Counted from the stretch's first letter, positions 1 to 8,154 are shown. The stretch is 64,000 bases of DNA from Sphingosinicella terrae (GCF_003347635.1 NZ_QDFY01000016.1:1-64000), one strand, 5' to 3'. Program-made: numbers and translations. Notes: generated by a model not told the origin, from the sequence alone.

Positions 1-288
1 CAGTCGACCCAGCAGAATGCGGCGATGGTCGAGGAGACCTCGGCGGCCGCCCGCAACCTGTCGGGCGAGGTCGAGGCGCTGGCCGAGCAGGCCGGCCAGT
101 TCGAGATCGGCGACGAGGGCCAAAGCCGCCGCGCTCCGGCGAAGGCGCGCAAGGCGGCCCCGGCCGCGTCGGCCGCGCCGAAGAAGGGCGGCTACGTCTC
201 CCCGGTCAAGCCGCTCGCCGGCGCCAAGGCCAACGGCAACGGCGTCCTCGCCCATGTCGCCGATGCCGACGACTGGAAGGACTTCTGA
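1..288 (+). CDS. Methyl-accepting chemotaxis protein, C-terminal end (5' truncated by window)
   Basis: The frame is open from base 1 and ends with TGA at 286-288. The first residues read QSTQQNAAMVEETSAAAR, the distal helix of the conserved cytoplasmic signalling domain of methyl-accepting chemotaxis proteins, where receptors pack with CheA/CheW and are methylated on Glu/Gln pairs. After about residue 35 the sequence becomes an Ala/Lys-rich low-complexity linker ending in DADDWKDF, a tail often found on alphaproteobacterial receptors. No CheR-docking pentapeptide is visible. The sensor and membrane parts lie outside the window, so the ligand cannot be guessed. A strong hairpin terminator follows. 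Confidence 0.9.
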   Translation, partial: QSTQQNAAMVEETSAAARNLSGEVEALAEQAGQFEIGDEGQSRRAPAKARKAAPAASAAPKKGGYVSPVKPLAGAKANGNGVLAHVADADDWKDF

Positions 289-323
289 GCTCGGCCCTCG
301 CCGGGCATGGTCGAACGAAGCAG

Positions 324-356
324 GGGCGCGGTGGCTTCGGCCGCCGCGCCCTTCTT
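324..356 (+). terminator. Rho-independent terminator after the chemotaxis receptor
   Basis: A 12-bp stem (324-335 with 340-351, one G-U pair) closes a TTCG tetraloop and is followed by TTCTT at 352-356. It lies 35 bases after the receptor stop codon, so it most likely ends that transcript and isolates it from the regulator gene downstream. Confidence 0.8.
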
Positions 357-469
357 ACGTTCCCGAACCGGCCCAAGAACAGCTCGCCGCCGGGCAGAGG
401 CTGCGGCCGAATCCCGGAGTGAGATGATCGCCACGGAGGACCGCTGAGCTGAGCTGCAGTCGCATCGTC

Positions 470-503
470 TTGACGGCCTAATGGTTCGTTGTGTATACAC
501 AAC
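470..503 (+). promoter_or_regulatory. Promoter with palindromic operator upstream of XRE regulator
   Basis: TTGACG at 470-475 is followed after 17-18 bases by a GTATAC/TATACA -10-like element (493-499). The -10 lies inside a perfect 16-bp palindrome, GTTGTGTATACACAAC (488-503). An XRE dimer bound there would block RNA polymerase, so autorepression of the next gene is the simple reading. Transcription would begin near 505, downstream of the TTG at 489, which supports the later GTG start at 531. Confidence 0.6.
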
Positions 504-530
504 ATCTCGTTGCTGAGAGATGATGGTGTC

Positions 531-791
531 GTGGGGATTCTCTATAACCGCATTGCCGTCTTCCGCGCCGAGCGCGGCGTCACCCGCCGCGAGCTTGCGG
601 AAGCGGTGGGCGTGAACAATCAGACGATCGGCTATCTCGAGCGGGGCGACTACAAGCCCAGCCTCGAGCTGGCGATGAAGATCGCCGCCTTCTTCGGCGT
701 TCCGATCGAGCTGCTCTTTTCCTTCCGTCCCTTCGAATCCGTCGCCGACACCATGCGCCGCGCCGCCGCGGCGGGAGAGCGAAATCCATGA
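531..791 (+). CDS. XRE-family helix-turn-helix regulator
   Basis: A compact DNA-binding protein of 86 residues from GTG 531. The Cro/C1-type HTH spans nearly all of it: ITRNRELAEAVGV-like first helices (RRELAEAVGVNN), recognition helix NQTIGYLERGDYKPSLELAMKIAAFF, and a GVPIELLF end. It resembles the small YozG-like regulators that sit next to a membrane protein gene. Start choice: an in-frame TTG at 489 would lie within the palindrome and probably upstream of the transcript start, whereas GTG 531 has GAGAGA upstream. The stop overlaps the start of the next gene (ATGA), implying translational coupling. Likely represses its own operon through the palindrome at 488-503. Confidence 0.85.
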   Translation: MGILYNRIAVFRAERGVTRRELAEAVGVNNQTIGYLERGDYKPSLELAMKIAAFFGVPIELLFSFRPFESVADTMRRAAAAGERNP

Positions 792-1294
792 GCCTGCTCG
801 AGAGAATGGACCGCCTCGTCTACGCGACGCGGATCGACCGCCTGATCTTCATGAAATCGGAGCCGCGCAGCTACCGCTGGACGCCGCTGCTGGTGATCGC
901 GGCTCTGGTCGCGGGCTATGGGATCATGGCGAACGCCGGACGCGCGATCCCCGATTATTTCGTCGGGTGGTTCTTCTTCTACGGCGCTTTCCTCGCCGCG
1001 GGCTTTCTACGCGCCCTGGGGCCGCGCTTCACCGCGACCGCGACCGGGCCGCTCGACGAGCGGGAACTGATGGTGAAGTCGCAGGCGCACGCCATCGCCG
1101 GAATCGTGCTCGGCGTCGTGATGATGCTCGGCTGCTTCTACATGGCCGCCGCCGGCGCACCCTTTCTTTGGCATCCGCAGGGGCCGCTCGACTGGATCAA
1201 TCTCGGCTTCGGGGTTCAGGCCGTCAGCCTGCTCCTGCCCACCTGGATCGCCAGCTGGATCGAGTCGCCGCGGGAAGCGGATGCCGAGGATTGA
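788..1294 (+). CDS. Four-helix integral membrane protein of unknown function
   Basis: A 168-residue membrane protein whose ATG overlaps the stop of the XRE regulator by four bases. Four hydrophobic segments are visible, roughly residues 36-55, 60-78, 103-123 and 137-157, with a conserved-looking LDERELMVKSQAHA stretch between the second and third. The DERE...K segment and the HTH-plus-membrane-protein arrangement resemble DUF2178-type pairs, but I cannot assign the family firmly. The pairing suggests the membrane protein is the regulated output or a modulator of the regulator. No transporter or enzyme motif is visible. Confidence 0.8.
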   Translation: MSLLERMDRLVYATRIDRLIFMKSEPRSYRWTPLLVIAALVAGYGIMANAGRAIPDYFVGWFFFYGAFLAAGFLRALGPRFTATATGPLDERELMVKSQAHAIAGIVLGVVMMLGCFYMAAAGAPFLWHPQGPLDWINLGFGVQAVSLLLPTWIASWIESPREADAED

Positions 1295-1374
1295 CCGCGA
1301 CGGCGGGGAGGGGCGGGCGTCACGTCCCCTCTTGCAAAATGTACCGGCCGGATTAGGTCATGCCCTCGGCGCGG

Positions 1375-1448
1375 GCGGGTATAGCTCAATGGTAGAGCAC
1401 TAGCCTTCCAAGCTTGTGATGCGGGTTCGATTCCCGCTACCCGCTCCA
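1375..1448 (+). tRNA. tRNA-Gly (anticodon TCC)
   Basis: A full cloverleaf: acceptor GCGGGTA (1375-1381) pairs with TACCCGC (1438-1444), D arm GCTC/GAGC, anticodon loop CTTCCAA with TCC, T arm GCGGG-TTCGATT-CCCGC, discriminator T, and an encoded CCA (1446-1448). The anticodon stem has one T-T mismatch. TTGCAA at 1332 with a weak TAGGTC about 16 bases on could be its promoter. Only five bases separate the CCA from the stop codon of the convergent folD gene. Confidence 0.95.
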
Positions 1449-1453
1449 GCCGG

Positions 1454-2338
1454 TCAGCCCGCAACCGCCGATTTCGCCTCCGCCCGCCGCAGACGTGCCT
1501 TCGCGGCGCGGAGCGTATTCTCCATAAGGCAGGCGATGGTCATCGGCCCGACGCCGCCCGGCACCGGCGTGATCGCCCCGGCCACTTCGCGCGCCTCCTC
1601 GAAGTCGACGTCGCCGGCGACCCGGTAGCCGCCCCCGGGCTTGGCGATGCGGGTGGTTCCGACGTCGACGACGATCGCCCGCGGCTTGATCCAGTTGCCG
1701 CGGACGAGGCCAGGTTTGCCGACCGCGCTCACCAGGATGTCGGCGCCCCGGCAGATGAAGGGCGTGTCGCGGGTATGGACGTGCGCGACCGTCACCGTCG
1801 CGCGCGCCTCGAGCAGCAAGGCCGCCATCGGCTTGCCGACGATGTTGGAGCTGCCGATGACGACCGCGTGCATGCCGGTGAGGTCGGGCACCACCGACCG
1901 GATGATCTTGAGGCAGCCCAAAGGCGTGCAGGGGATGAGCCCTTCGGCGCCCTGCGAGAGCAGGCCGGCATTGAGCGCATGGAGGCCGTCCACATCCTTG
2001 GCCGGATCCACCGCCGCCATCACGCGCAGCGTGTTGATCTGCTTGGGCAGCGGCAGCTGGACGAGGATGCCGTCGATCGTGTCGTCCTGGTTGAAGCGGG
2101 CGATCTCGGCCAGCACCTGCGCCTCGGTGGCGTCCCCCGGCAGCAGCGTGACATCGGCGGCGAAGCCGAGGTCGCGGGCCAGCTTGATCTTGCCGCGGAC
2201 ATAGAGGTGGCTGGCGGGATCGTCGCCGACGAGGAGCACGGTGAGGCCGGGCGGCCGCGGCAACCCAGCCATCTCCCGCCTGACGTCCTCGACGACGCGG
2301 GCGGCCAGAGCGCGCCCGTCGATGATTTCCGCTGTCAC
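1454..2338 (-). CDS. folD: Bifunctional methylenetetrahydrofolate dehydrogenase/cyclohydrolase
   Basis: FolD interconverts 5,10-methylene-, methenyl- and 10-formyl-tetrahydrofolate in the cytosol, supplying one-carbon units for purines and formyl-Met-tRNA. Visible family marks are the catalytic Lys region YVRGKIKLARDLGF, the substrate motif DGILVQLPLPKQI, the KDVDGLH segment, the NADP-binding VVIGSSNIVGKPMAALLL, and the C-terminal PVPGGVGPMTIACLMENTL. At 294 residues the length is normal. I place the start at GTG 2338 because GGAGG lies seven bases upstream; an in-frame ATG at 2377 has no ribosome site. Together with folA and thyA elsewhere in the window it covers much of the folate one-carbon cycle. 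Confidence 0.95.
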   Translation of the reverse strand: MTAEIIDGRALAARVVEDVRREMAGLPRPPGLTVLLVGDDPASHLYVRGKIKLARDLGFAADVTLLPGDATEAQVLAEIARFNQDDTIDGILVQLPLPKQINTLRVMAAVDPAKDVDGLHALNAGLLSQGAEGLIPCTPLGCLKIIRSVVPDLTGMHAVVIGSSNIVGKPMAALLLEARATVTVAHVHTRDTPFICRGADILVSAVGKPGLVRGNWIKPRAIVVDVGTTRIAKPGGGYRVAGDVDFEEAREVAGAITPVPGGVGPMTIACLMENTLRAAKARLRRAEAKSAVAG

Positions 2339-2408
2339 GCTGCTGCCTCCGTCCGCGAACGCTATGCTCCATCGCAAATCGGACGGCGAAGCGCAATCGG
2401 CGGGAGGA

Positions 2409-3038
2409 TCAGCTTCCGCGCTTCAGCCAGGCGATGAGCTGATCGAACGGGACGGCCTGATTGAACGAGACGCCGCAGAAGCGGTCCTTCTGCCAGCGCA
2501 CCGTCCCGGCCACCGGCCCGAAATGTTCGGGGGTGATGACGATCTCGGCGCCGATCTCGAGCGGCTGCTCGAATTCCAGCTTCACCCCGCCCTGCGAGAT
2601 GTCGCGGATATGGACCCAGTGGGTCACGGCCCCGTCGCGCAGGGTGGCCAGCCGGTCGACCTCGACGCGGGGCATGCGCGGCCGCCAGCCATTGGGCAGC
2701 ACCGGTGGATTGGCGAGCAAAGCGGTGATGTCGACCGGGACGTCGAAGGCGATCCCGGCATTCTCGTCCTTCACCCAGGCGATCCGGCCCTCGATCTGCT
2801 GGTTCGACTTCAGCTCGACGAGCACCTTCTGCTCCGGCTCGACCGGGCTGTAGACGTGGGCGAGCAGTCCGCCTGCAGAGATGTTGCGGATCAGGCACAG
2901 CTCGCGGCGGCCGTCGATGATCAAGGTTCCGACCCTGAGGATGGTGACGACCCGGTCCTGCTGCCGCCGTTCGGGCGGATCGGGGACCCGATCGGAGAAG
3001 GAGAAGCGGGTCTCCTCGATGCGGTTTTCAGTCAGCAT
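2409..3038 (-). CDS. Tandem PilZ-domain protein (probable c-di-GMP effector)
   Basis: A 209-residue soluble protein with two PilZ-like units. The first (about residues 23-105) has the charged R-rich lead ERRQQDR and the NISAGGLLAH signature; the second (about 130-205) has RMPRVEVDR and the DISQGGVKLEF signature. PilZ domains bind cyclic di-GMP through RxxxR and D/NxSxxG, so both units keep recognisable pieces, the first with Asn in place of Asp and an imperfect arginine spacing. Such proteins commonly affect motility or polysaccharide export. The start at ATG 3038 is preceded by GAGGA; an open extension to 3164 lacks a ribosome site. It is divergent from the ICMT-like gene. Confidence 0.85.
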   Translation of the reverse strand: MLTENRIEETRFSFSDRVPDPPERRQQDRVVTILRVGTLIIDGRRELCLIRNISAGGLLAHVYSPVEPEQKVLVELKSNQQIEGRIAWVKDENAGIAFDVPVDITALLANPPVLPNGWRPRMPRVEVDRLATLRDGAVTHWVHIRDISQGGVKLEFEQPLEIGAEIVITPEHFGPVAGTVRWQKDRFCGVSFNQAVPFDQLIAWLKRGS

Positions 3039-3199
3039 CTTTCGTCCTCGCAGCAAGCGCCCAGTCTCGTCTTTTCCCCTTCTGCCGGAAAACTGCTTTA
3101 AGAAGTGCTTACCGGCGGGATCGTTCTTTCGCCGTACCGAACCGGCACCGGACGCCGCTTTCACCGCTTGCTTACCTCTGGCCCTTATGGAGGGCCGCC

Positions 3200-4531
3200 A
3201 TGACCGTCGAAGCGAAGCCGGGCGACGCGCCCCACACCGATCCGCGTCCGGCGTCGGCGGTCAGCGCCGCGACCGGCCTGGTCGGGCTCGGCGGTCTCGT
3301 TTTGTGGACCTTGGTGGCCCGCCATTTCGGCATGATCGGGCCACTCGCCGCGCTGACCGCCTTGGTCGCGTGCGCCGTGCCGATGCTGCTCTGGTCGATC
3401 CTGGTCGACAAGGTCCACCGCCGGCCGACCACCGGGATCGACTGGGATGCCGCGCCGCGACCCCTGCGCGAGACGATCGATATCAGCCTGGTCAAGCTTG
3501 CCGGGCTGTGGGGCATCTGGGGCGTGATCGGCGCGCTCTATTGCATCGCCCGCTGGTATTGGGACGGCGCCTATCTGTTCGCCATGCAGGTGATCGGCGT
3601 CGCCGCGATCCCGATGGTCCTGCTGTCCTTCCCCTATCTCCTGTGGCTCGACCGCCGGCTGGCCGAGCCGCGCGACGGCGCCTGGCATTTCGGGCAGTGG
3701 CTGATCGGCCGTCCCGAGGCCGCCGACCGCGAGATCCTATACGATTTCCTGCGCGCCTGGGCCGTGAAGGGGTTCTTCCTCGCCTTCATGATCTCGATCG
3801 TGCCCGGCAATTGGGCGGAGACGATCCGGCTGGAATGGGCCTGGATCGCCGACAATCCCGCCAATCTGGCGCGCTGGCTGATCGCGGTCATGTTCATGAT
3901 CGACGTCGTGTTCGCGACCGTCGGCTACGCCCTCACCCTGAAGCCGCTCGACGCGCATATCCGATCCGCCAACCCCTATACGGCCGGATGGGTCGCCGCC
4001 CTGATCTGCTATCCGCCCTTCATCCTGATGAATCCCGGCGGGCCGCTCGATTATCATATCGGCGCCGAAGACTGGACCTGGTGGCTGGCCGATCATCCGT
4101 GGCTGATGACCTTGAACGCGGTCTGGCTGGTCTTCCTGACCGGCGTCTATGCCTGGGCGACGGTGGCGTTCGGCATCCGCTTCTCCAACCTCACCCATCG
4201 CGGCATCCTGACCAACGGGCCCTATGCCTGGAGCAAGCATCCGGCCTATCTGTCGAAGAACCTGTTCTGGTGGTTCGCGGCGCTGCCCTTCCTTGCGAGC
4301 ACCGGAAACCCGGTCGACATGGTCCGCAACACGGTGGTGCTCGCCCTGATCGGCGGCGTCTATTACTGGCGCGCGCGTACCGAGGAGCGGCACCTGATGG
4401 CCGACCCCGCCTATCGCGAATATGCCGAGTGGATGGAGCGCAACGGCCCCATCCCCCGCCTGATCAATGCCCTGAGTGGTCGTCCATCCCGAGATCGGCC
4501 GGGCCCGCCTCGGCCGGCAGCGGCGGAGTGA
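3200..4531 (+). CDS. Isoprenylcysteine carboxyl methyltransferase-family membrane protein
   Basis: A 443-residue polytopic inner-membrane protein with about ten hydrophobic segments. The last quarter carries the ICMT/PEMT-type signature: THRGILTNGPYAWSKHPAYLSKNLFWW followed by a hydrophobic helix and the EERHLMADPAYREYAEWM cofactor-binding end, which in the family binds S-adenosylmethionine. The N-terminal 300 residues are an additional membrane domain that ordinary ICMT proteins (about 200 residues) do not have. Bacteria lack prenylated CaaX proteins in general, so the substrate is unknown; lipid or small-molecule O/N-methylation is possible. GGAGGG precedes ATG 3200. Its last 68 bases overlap the tail of the convergent PPC-protein gene. 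Confidence 0.8.
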   Translation: MTVEAKPGDAPHTDPRPASAVSAATGLVGLGGLVLWTLVARHFGMIGPLAALTALVACAVPMLLWSILVDKVHRRPTTGIDWDAAPRPLRETIDISLVKLAGLWGIWGVIGALYCIARWYWDGAYLFAMQVIGVAAIPMVLLSFPYLLWLDRRLAEPRDGAWHFGQWLIGRPEAADREILYDFLRAWAVKGFFLAFMISIVPGNWAETIRLEWAWIADNPANLARWLIAVMFMIDVVFATVGYALTLKPLDAHIRSANPYTAGWVAALICYPPFILMNPGGPLDYHIGAEDWTWWLADHPWLMTLNAVWLVFLTGVYAWATVAFGIRFSNLTHRGILTNGPYAWSKHPAYLSKNLFWWFAALPFLASTGNPVDMVRNTVVLALIGGVYYWRARTEERHLMADPAYREYAEWMERNGPIPRLINALSGRPSRDRPGPPRPAAAE

Positions 4532-5663
4532 CCGGCTCGCTGATCCGCAGGCGGTAGGCGCCCGCGGCGCCGGCGCTGAACGAGCTCACCCGCACGACAT
4601 AATCACCGTCCTCGCTGGCCTGGAAGGCGAGCAAGGAATTGACGCCCGGTCCGGAATCGTCGTCCATGTAGAGCGGCTGGCCGTTGCGCCCGCTCATCGG
4701 CAGCACCGCCACGGTCGTGTCGAAGCCGTCGGCATCGGCGATCACCAGCCTGGTCTCGCCGGCGCGCATCCGCACCAGATAGTCGTCGAAAAACTGCCCT
4801 TCATTGTCGGGATCGCTGCTCGACAGCTCGCCCTGCCAGATGTGCCAGACCGTCTGCGCGCGCTCACCGGCCGGCGCGGCGTTCGGCGCCGGCAGCGGCG
4901 GCAGCAATTCGGCACCCACCCGATAGGCGCCGCCATTGCCGCCGACCGAGCGCACCCGCAGCGAGTAGATGCCGCTCTCCTCCGAGGCGAAGCTCACCCG
5001 CGAATTGAGGCCCTCGCCATAATCGTCATTCTCGGCCGCGACACTCTCGTCGGATTCGCGAACCAGCTGGATCTGGGTGTCGAAATCCTCGGAAGTGGCG
5101 GAGAAGCGATAGCGGCGCCCCGCCTCGAGCTGGAGCCGGTGCTCGGCATAAGGCGGCTCGACATAGGCCTGGTCCGCGCCTTCCGGCTGCGTCGGCGCGG
5201 ACTCCAGCCGGCCCTGGCCCTCGAAGCCGCGGCCCTGCGGAACCTGCGCGGCCGGCGGCAGCGGCGGCAGGATCCCCGCCTCGGCCCGATAGGCGCCCCG
5301 GCCGTCGCCCGAATAAGCAAGGACCCGGAGGCGATATTCGCCCGCGGCCTCCGGCGTGAAGACCAGCCGCGAGTTGAAGCTGCCGCCATAATCGTCGTTG
5401 GTCGCCACCGGTTCGTCGGCGCCCGCCCGGTAGAGCCGGATCACGGTGTCGAAATCGTCGGAGCTGGCCGAAATCTGGTAGCGGCGCCCGGCCTCCAGGG
5501 TCAGCCGGTGATCGTCGTAGCGCCGGTCGCCGTCCTGGCTGTCGCTGTCCTCGAGGCGGCCGTCGGCCGACCAGCTCGGCGTCGCGGCGGGCTGGGCGAG
5601 GGCGGGCAGCGCGACGAGCGACGCGCCCAGCAGGAAGGCCGCGGCTTTGAGACGATGATTCAT
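4464..5663 (-). CDS. Secreted protein with three PPC-type beta-sandwich repeats
   Basis: A 399-residue exported protein: signal peptide MNHRLKAAAFLLGASLVALPALAQ, then three repeats of about 110-120 residues. Each has the pattern of bacterial pre-peptidase C-terminal (PPC) domains: an LEAGRRYxxSAxSxDFDTxIxL strand, a NDDYGxxxNSRxxF turn, and a YRLRVxSxxGxGGAYR end. PPC domains usually hang on the C-terminus of secreted proteases and are cleaved off; here there is no catalytic domain, only the repeats joined by Pro-rich linkers (PPLPPA). The likely location is periplasm or outside, with a binding or accessory role. Substrate is not evident. Confidence 0.8.
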   Translation of the reverse strand: MNHRLKAAAFLLGASLVALPALAQPAATPSWSADGRLEDSDSQDGDRRYDDHRLTLEAGRRYQISASSDDFDTVIRLYRAGADEPVATNDDYGGSFNSRLVFTPEAAGEYRLRVLAYSGDGRGAYRAEAGILPPLPPAAQVPQGRGFEGQGRLESAPTQPEGADQAYVEPPYAEHRLQLEAGRRYRFSATSEDFDTQIQLVRESDESVAAENDDYGEGLNSRVSFASEESGIYSLRVRSVGGNGGAYRVGAELLPPLPAPNAAPAGERAQTVWHIWQGELSSSDPDNEGQFFDDYLVRMRAGETRLVIADADGFDTTVAVLPMSGRNGQPLYMDDDSGPGVNSLLAFQASEDGDYVVRVSSFSAGAAGAYRLRISEPVTPPLPAEAGPADLGMDDHSGH

Positions 5664-5744
5664 GATTCCCCCCGAATGGATGCCGGCCGGCGAATCGCCG
5701 AGCCGGCCGATGGTAGCGGCGCGGCCCGTGGGCCGGTATCGAAT

Positions 5745-6713
5745 TCAGCGCGCGGCGAAGGCGTCGCTGGCGCGGACGAGGCCGTCGAGGATTCCGGGCT
5801 CGTTGAACAGATGGCCGCCGTCGGGAACGATCTCGAGCTTCGCTTCCGGCCACGCCTTGTGCAGGTCCCAGGCCGTCACCGGCGGCGTGCAGCAATCGTA
5901 GCGCCCCTGGACGATCACCGCCGGAATGTCCTTCAGCCGGGCGGCGTTCCGGATCAGGCTCCCCTCCTCGATCCAGCCCTTGTTGACCATGTAGTGATTC
6001 TCGATCCGGGCGATGGCGATCGCGAAATCGTCCTCGGTATGCTCCTCGATGACGTGGGGATTGGGGAGCAGGGTCACCGTCTCCGCTTCCCATTGGCTCC
6101 AGGCCTTGGCGGCGGCGAGCTGCGCCGCCGGATCGCGACCGGTCAGGCGGCGATGATAAGCGGCGACGAGATCGTCGCGCTCGGCCTCCGGGATCGGGGC
6201 CAGGAACGCCTCCCACTTGTCGGGAAAGATCTCCGACGCGCCATGGCGGTAGAGCCAGTCCAGCTCCGACTGGCGAAAGGTGAAGATGCCGCGAAGCACC
6301 AGCTCGGTGACCCGTCCGGGATGCGCCTGCGCGTAGGCGAGGGCCAGCGTCGAGCCCCAAGACCCGCCGAACACCATCCATTTGTCATGGCCGATCAGCG
6401 CACGCAGCCGCTCGATGTCATCGACGAGATGCCAGGTCGTGTTCGCCTCGAGGCTGGCATGCGGGGTCGAGCGTCCGCATCCCCGCTGGTCGAACAGCAA
6501 TATGTCGTAGCGCGCGGGATCGAACTGGCGCCGATGATCGGGGCTGCACCCGGCGCCCGGTCCGCCATGGAGGAAGACGACCGGCTTCGCGCCCTTGGTG
6601 CCGCACCTTTCCCAATAGAGGCTGTGACCGTCGCCGACGTCCAGCCGGCCGGTCGCGAACGGCTCGATCGGAGGATAGAGCGTGCGTCGCTCTGCGGCTC
6701 GCGCGTCGGTCAT
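5745..6713 (-). CDS. pip: Proline iminopeptidase
   Basis: A 322-residue alpha/beta hydrolase of peptidase family S33, which removes N-terminal proline from peptides in the cytosol. Hallmarks: oxyanion region FLHGGPGAGCSPDHRRQFDP, DQRGCGRSTPHA, nucleophile elbow GGSWGSTLALAYAQ, lid sequence with ENHYMVNKGWI, acid VQGRYDCCTP and histidine PDGGHLF near the end. The ATG at 6713 overlaps the gshA stop (ATGA), so it is probably co-translated with the glutathione gene upstream; a role in peptide or gamma-glutamyl-cycle turnover is inference. An open frame continues upstream inside gshA but has no separate start signal. Confidence 0.93.
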   Translation of the reverse strand: MTDARAAERRTLYPPIEPFATGRLDVGDGHSLYWERCGTKGAKPVVFLHGGPGAGCSPDHRRQFDPARYDILLFDQRGCGRSTPHASLEANTTWHLVDDIERLRALIGHDKWMVFGGSWGSTLALAYAQAHPGRVTELVLRGIFTFRQSELDWLYRHGASEIFPDKWEAFLAPIPEAERDDLVAAYHRRLTGRDPAAQLAAAKAWSQWEAETVTLLPNPHVIEEHTEDDFAIAIARIENHYMVNKGWIEEGSLIRNAARLKDIPAVIVQGRYDCCTPPVTAWDLHKAWPEAKLEIVPDGGHLFNEPGILDGLVRASDAFAAR

Positions 6714-8086
6714 CAGAAGCTCTCTTCCTCGTAGATGCGGGACAAGTCGCCCGCCCATTCGCCATGATAGCTTTCGAGCAGCCGCTCGGCCGGGGTCTTG
6801 CCCGACGCCAGCACCTCGCGCAGCGGATCGAGGAAGCCGGATTCGTTGTCGCCCGAGGCGTTCAGCTTGCCGCGCGCGTTGAGCCCCGCTTCGGCGATCG
6901 CGAGGACGCGGCGGCCGAGCTCGAGCAGGGTCTCGCCGGTCGCGGTCGGGGCGCGCAGGCCAAGCTTCGGGACGGCGTCCCTGAGCGCCTGGTGCGCTTC
7001 GATCGGCCAGTTCTTCACCTCGTCCCAGGCGGCGGCGAGGGCGTCCGGCTGGTAGAGCAGCCCGACCCAGAAAGCGGGAAGGGCGCAGATCCGGTTCCAC
7101 GGGCCTCCGTCCGCGCCCCGCATCTCGAGGAAGCTCTTCAGGCGCACTTCCGGGAAGATGGTGGAGAGGTGATCGGTGAAGTCGGAGACGAGCGGCCGCT
7201 CGCCGGGAAGCGCCGGCAGCCGACCGTCGAGGAAATCGCGGAAGGACTGGCCGGAGGTGTCGATATAGCGTCCGTCCCGGAAGACGAAGTACATCGGCAC
7301 GTCGAGCGCGAAATCGAGATAGCGCTCGTAGCCGAAGCCGTCCTCGAAGACGAAAGGCAGCATGCCGGTCCGGTCCGCGTCGGTGTCCGACCAGATGTGG
7401 CTGCGATAGGAAAGGAAGCCGTTCGGTCTGCCCTCGGTGAAAGGCGAGTTGGCGAACAGGGCGGTGGCGAGCGGCTGAAGCGCCAGGCCGACCCGGAACT
7501 TCATCGCCATGTCCGCCTCGGACTCATAGTCGAGGTTGGTCTGGATGGTGCAGGTGCGAAGCATCATGTCGAGGCCGAGGCTGCCGACCTTGGGCATGTA
7601 GGAGAGCATGATCGCGTAGCGGCCCTTGGGCATCACCGGCAGGTCAGCCCGGCTCTTGTCCGGCCACATGCCGAGGCCGAGGAAGCCGATTCCGAGCTCG
7701 TCGCCCACCGCCTTGACCTGGGCGAGGTGCCGCCCGGCCTCGCAGCAGGTCTCGTGGAGATGCTCGCGGGGCGCGCCGGAAAGCTCGAGCTGGCCGGCGG
7801 GCTCCAGGCTCACCGCCCCGTCCGGGCCAGTCAGCGCGATGATGTTGCCATTCTCCTCGACAGGGGTCCAGCCGAAGGAGACCATCTCCGTGAGCAGGTC
7901 GCGAATGCCGCCCGGCGCGTCATAAGCGGGAGCGCTATGATCGCTGCGCCGATAGACGAATTTCTCATGCTCGGTGCCGATCCGCCAAGCTTCGCGCGGC
8001 TTCTCGCCGCCGGCGAAGACGGCGAGCAGATCCTCGCGGCCTTCGATGGGATGGTCGCCCTTGAGCGGGCCGGTGCGGGTCGTCAT
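6713..8086 (-). CDS. gshA: Glutamate-cysteine ligase (alphaproteobacterial/plant type)
   Basis: Catalyses ATP-dependent gamma-glutamylcysteine formation, the first and limiting step of glutathione synthesis. The 457-residue protein belongs to the GCS2/plant-type class rather than the E. coli type: WRIGTEHEKF near the N-terminus, VSLEPAGQLELSGAP, MPKGRYAIMLSYMPKVGSLGLDMMLRTCTIQTNLDYESEADMAMKF in the active site, and FLEMRGADGGPW later. Length fits the family. ATG 8086 is followed downstream on the same strand by pip with a four-base overlap, and rsmE lies just upstream, 68 bases away, so the three may share a transcript. Confidence 0.95.
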   Translation of the reverse strand: MTTRTGPLKGDHPIEGREDLLAVFAGGEKPREAWRIGTEHEKFVYRRSDHSAPAYDAPGGIRDLLTEMVSFGWTPVEENGNIIALTGPDGAVSLEPAGQLELSGAPREHLHETCCEAGRHLAQVKAVGDELGIGFLGLGMWPDKSRADLPVMPKGRYAIMLSYMPKVGSLGLDMMLRTCTIQTNLDYESEADMAMKFRVGLALQPLATALFANSPFTEGRPNGFLSYRSHIWSDTDADRTGMLPFVFEDGFGYERYLDFALDVPMYFVFRDGRYIDTSGQSFRDFLDGRLPALPGERPLVSDFTDHLSTIFPEVRLKSFLEMRGADGGPWNRICALPAFWVGLLYQPDALAAAWDEVKNWPIEAHQALRDAVPKLGLRAPTATGETLLELGRRVLAIAEAGLNARGKLNASGDNESGFLDPLREVLASGKTPAERLLESYHGEWAGDLSRIYEEESF

Positions 8087-8154
8087 CGCCGCCGCTCTAG
8101 CGGGGCCGCGGGCGCCCCGCCAGCGGGTTTCAACGGGCTACCCATCAGCCTGCC

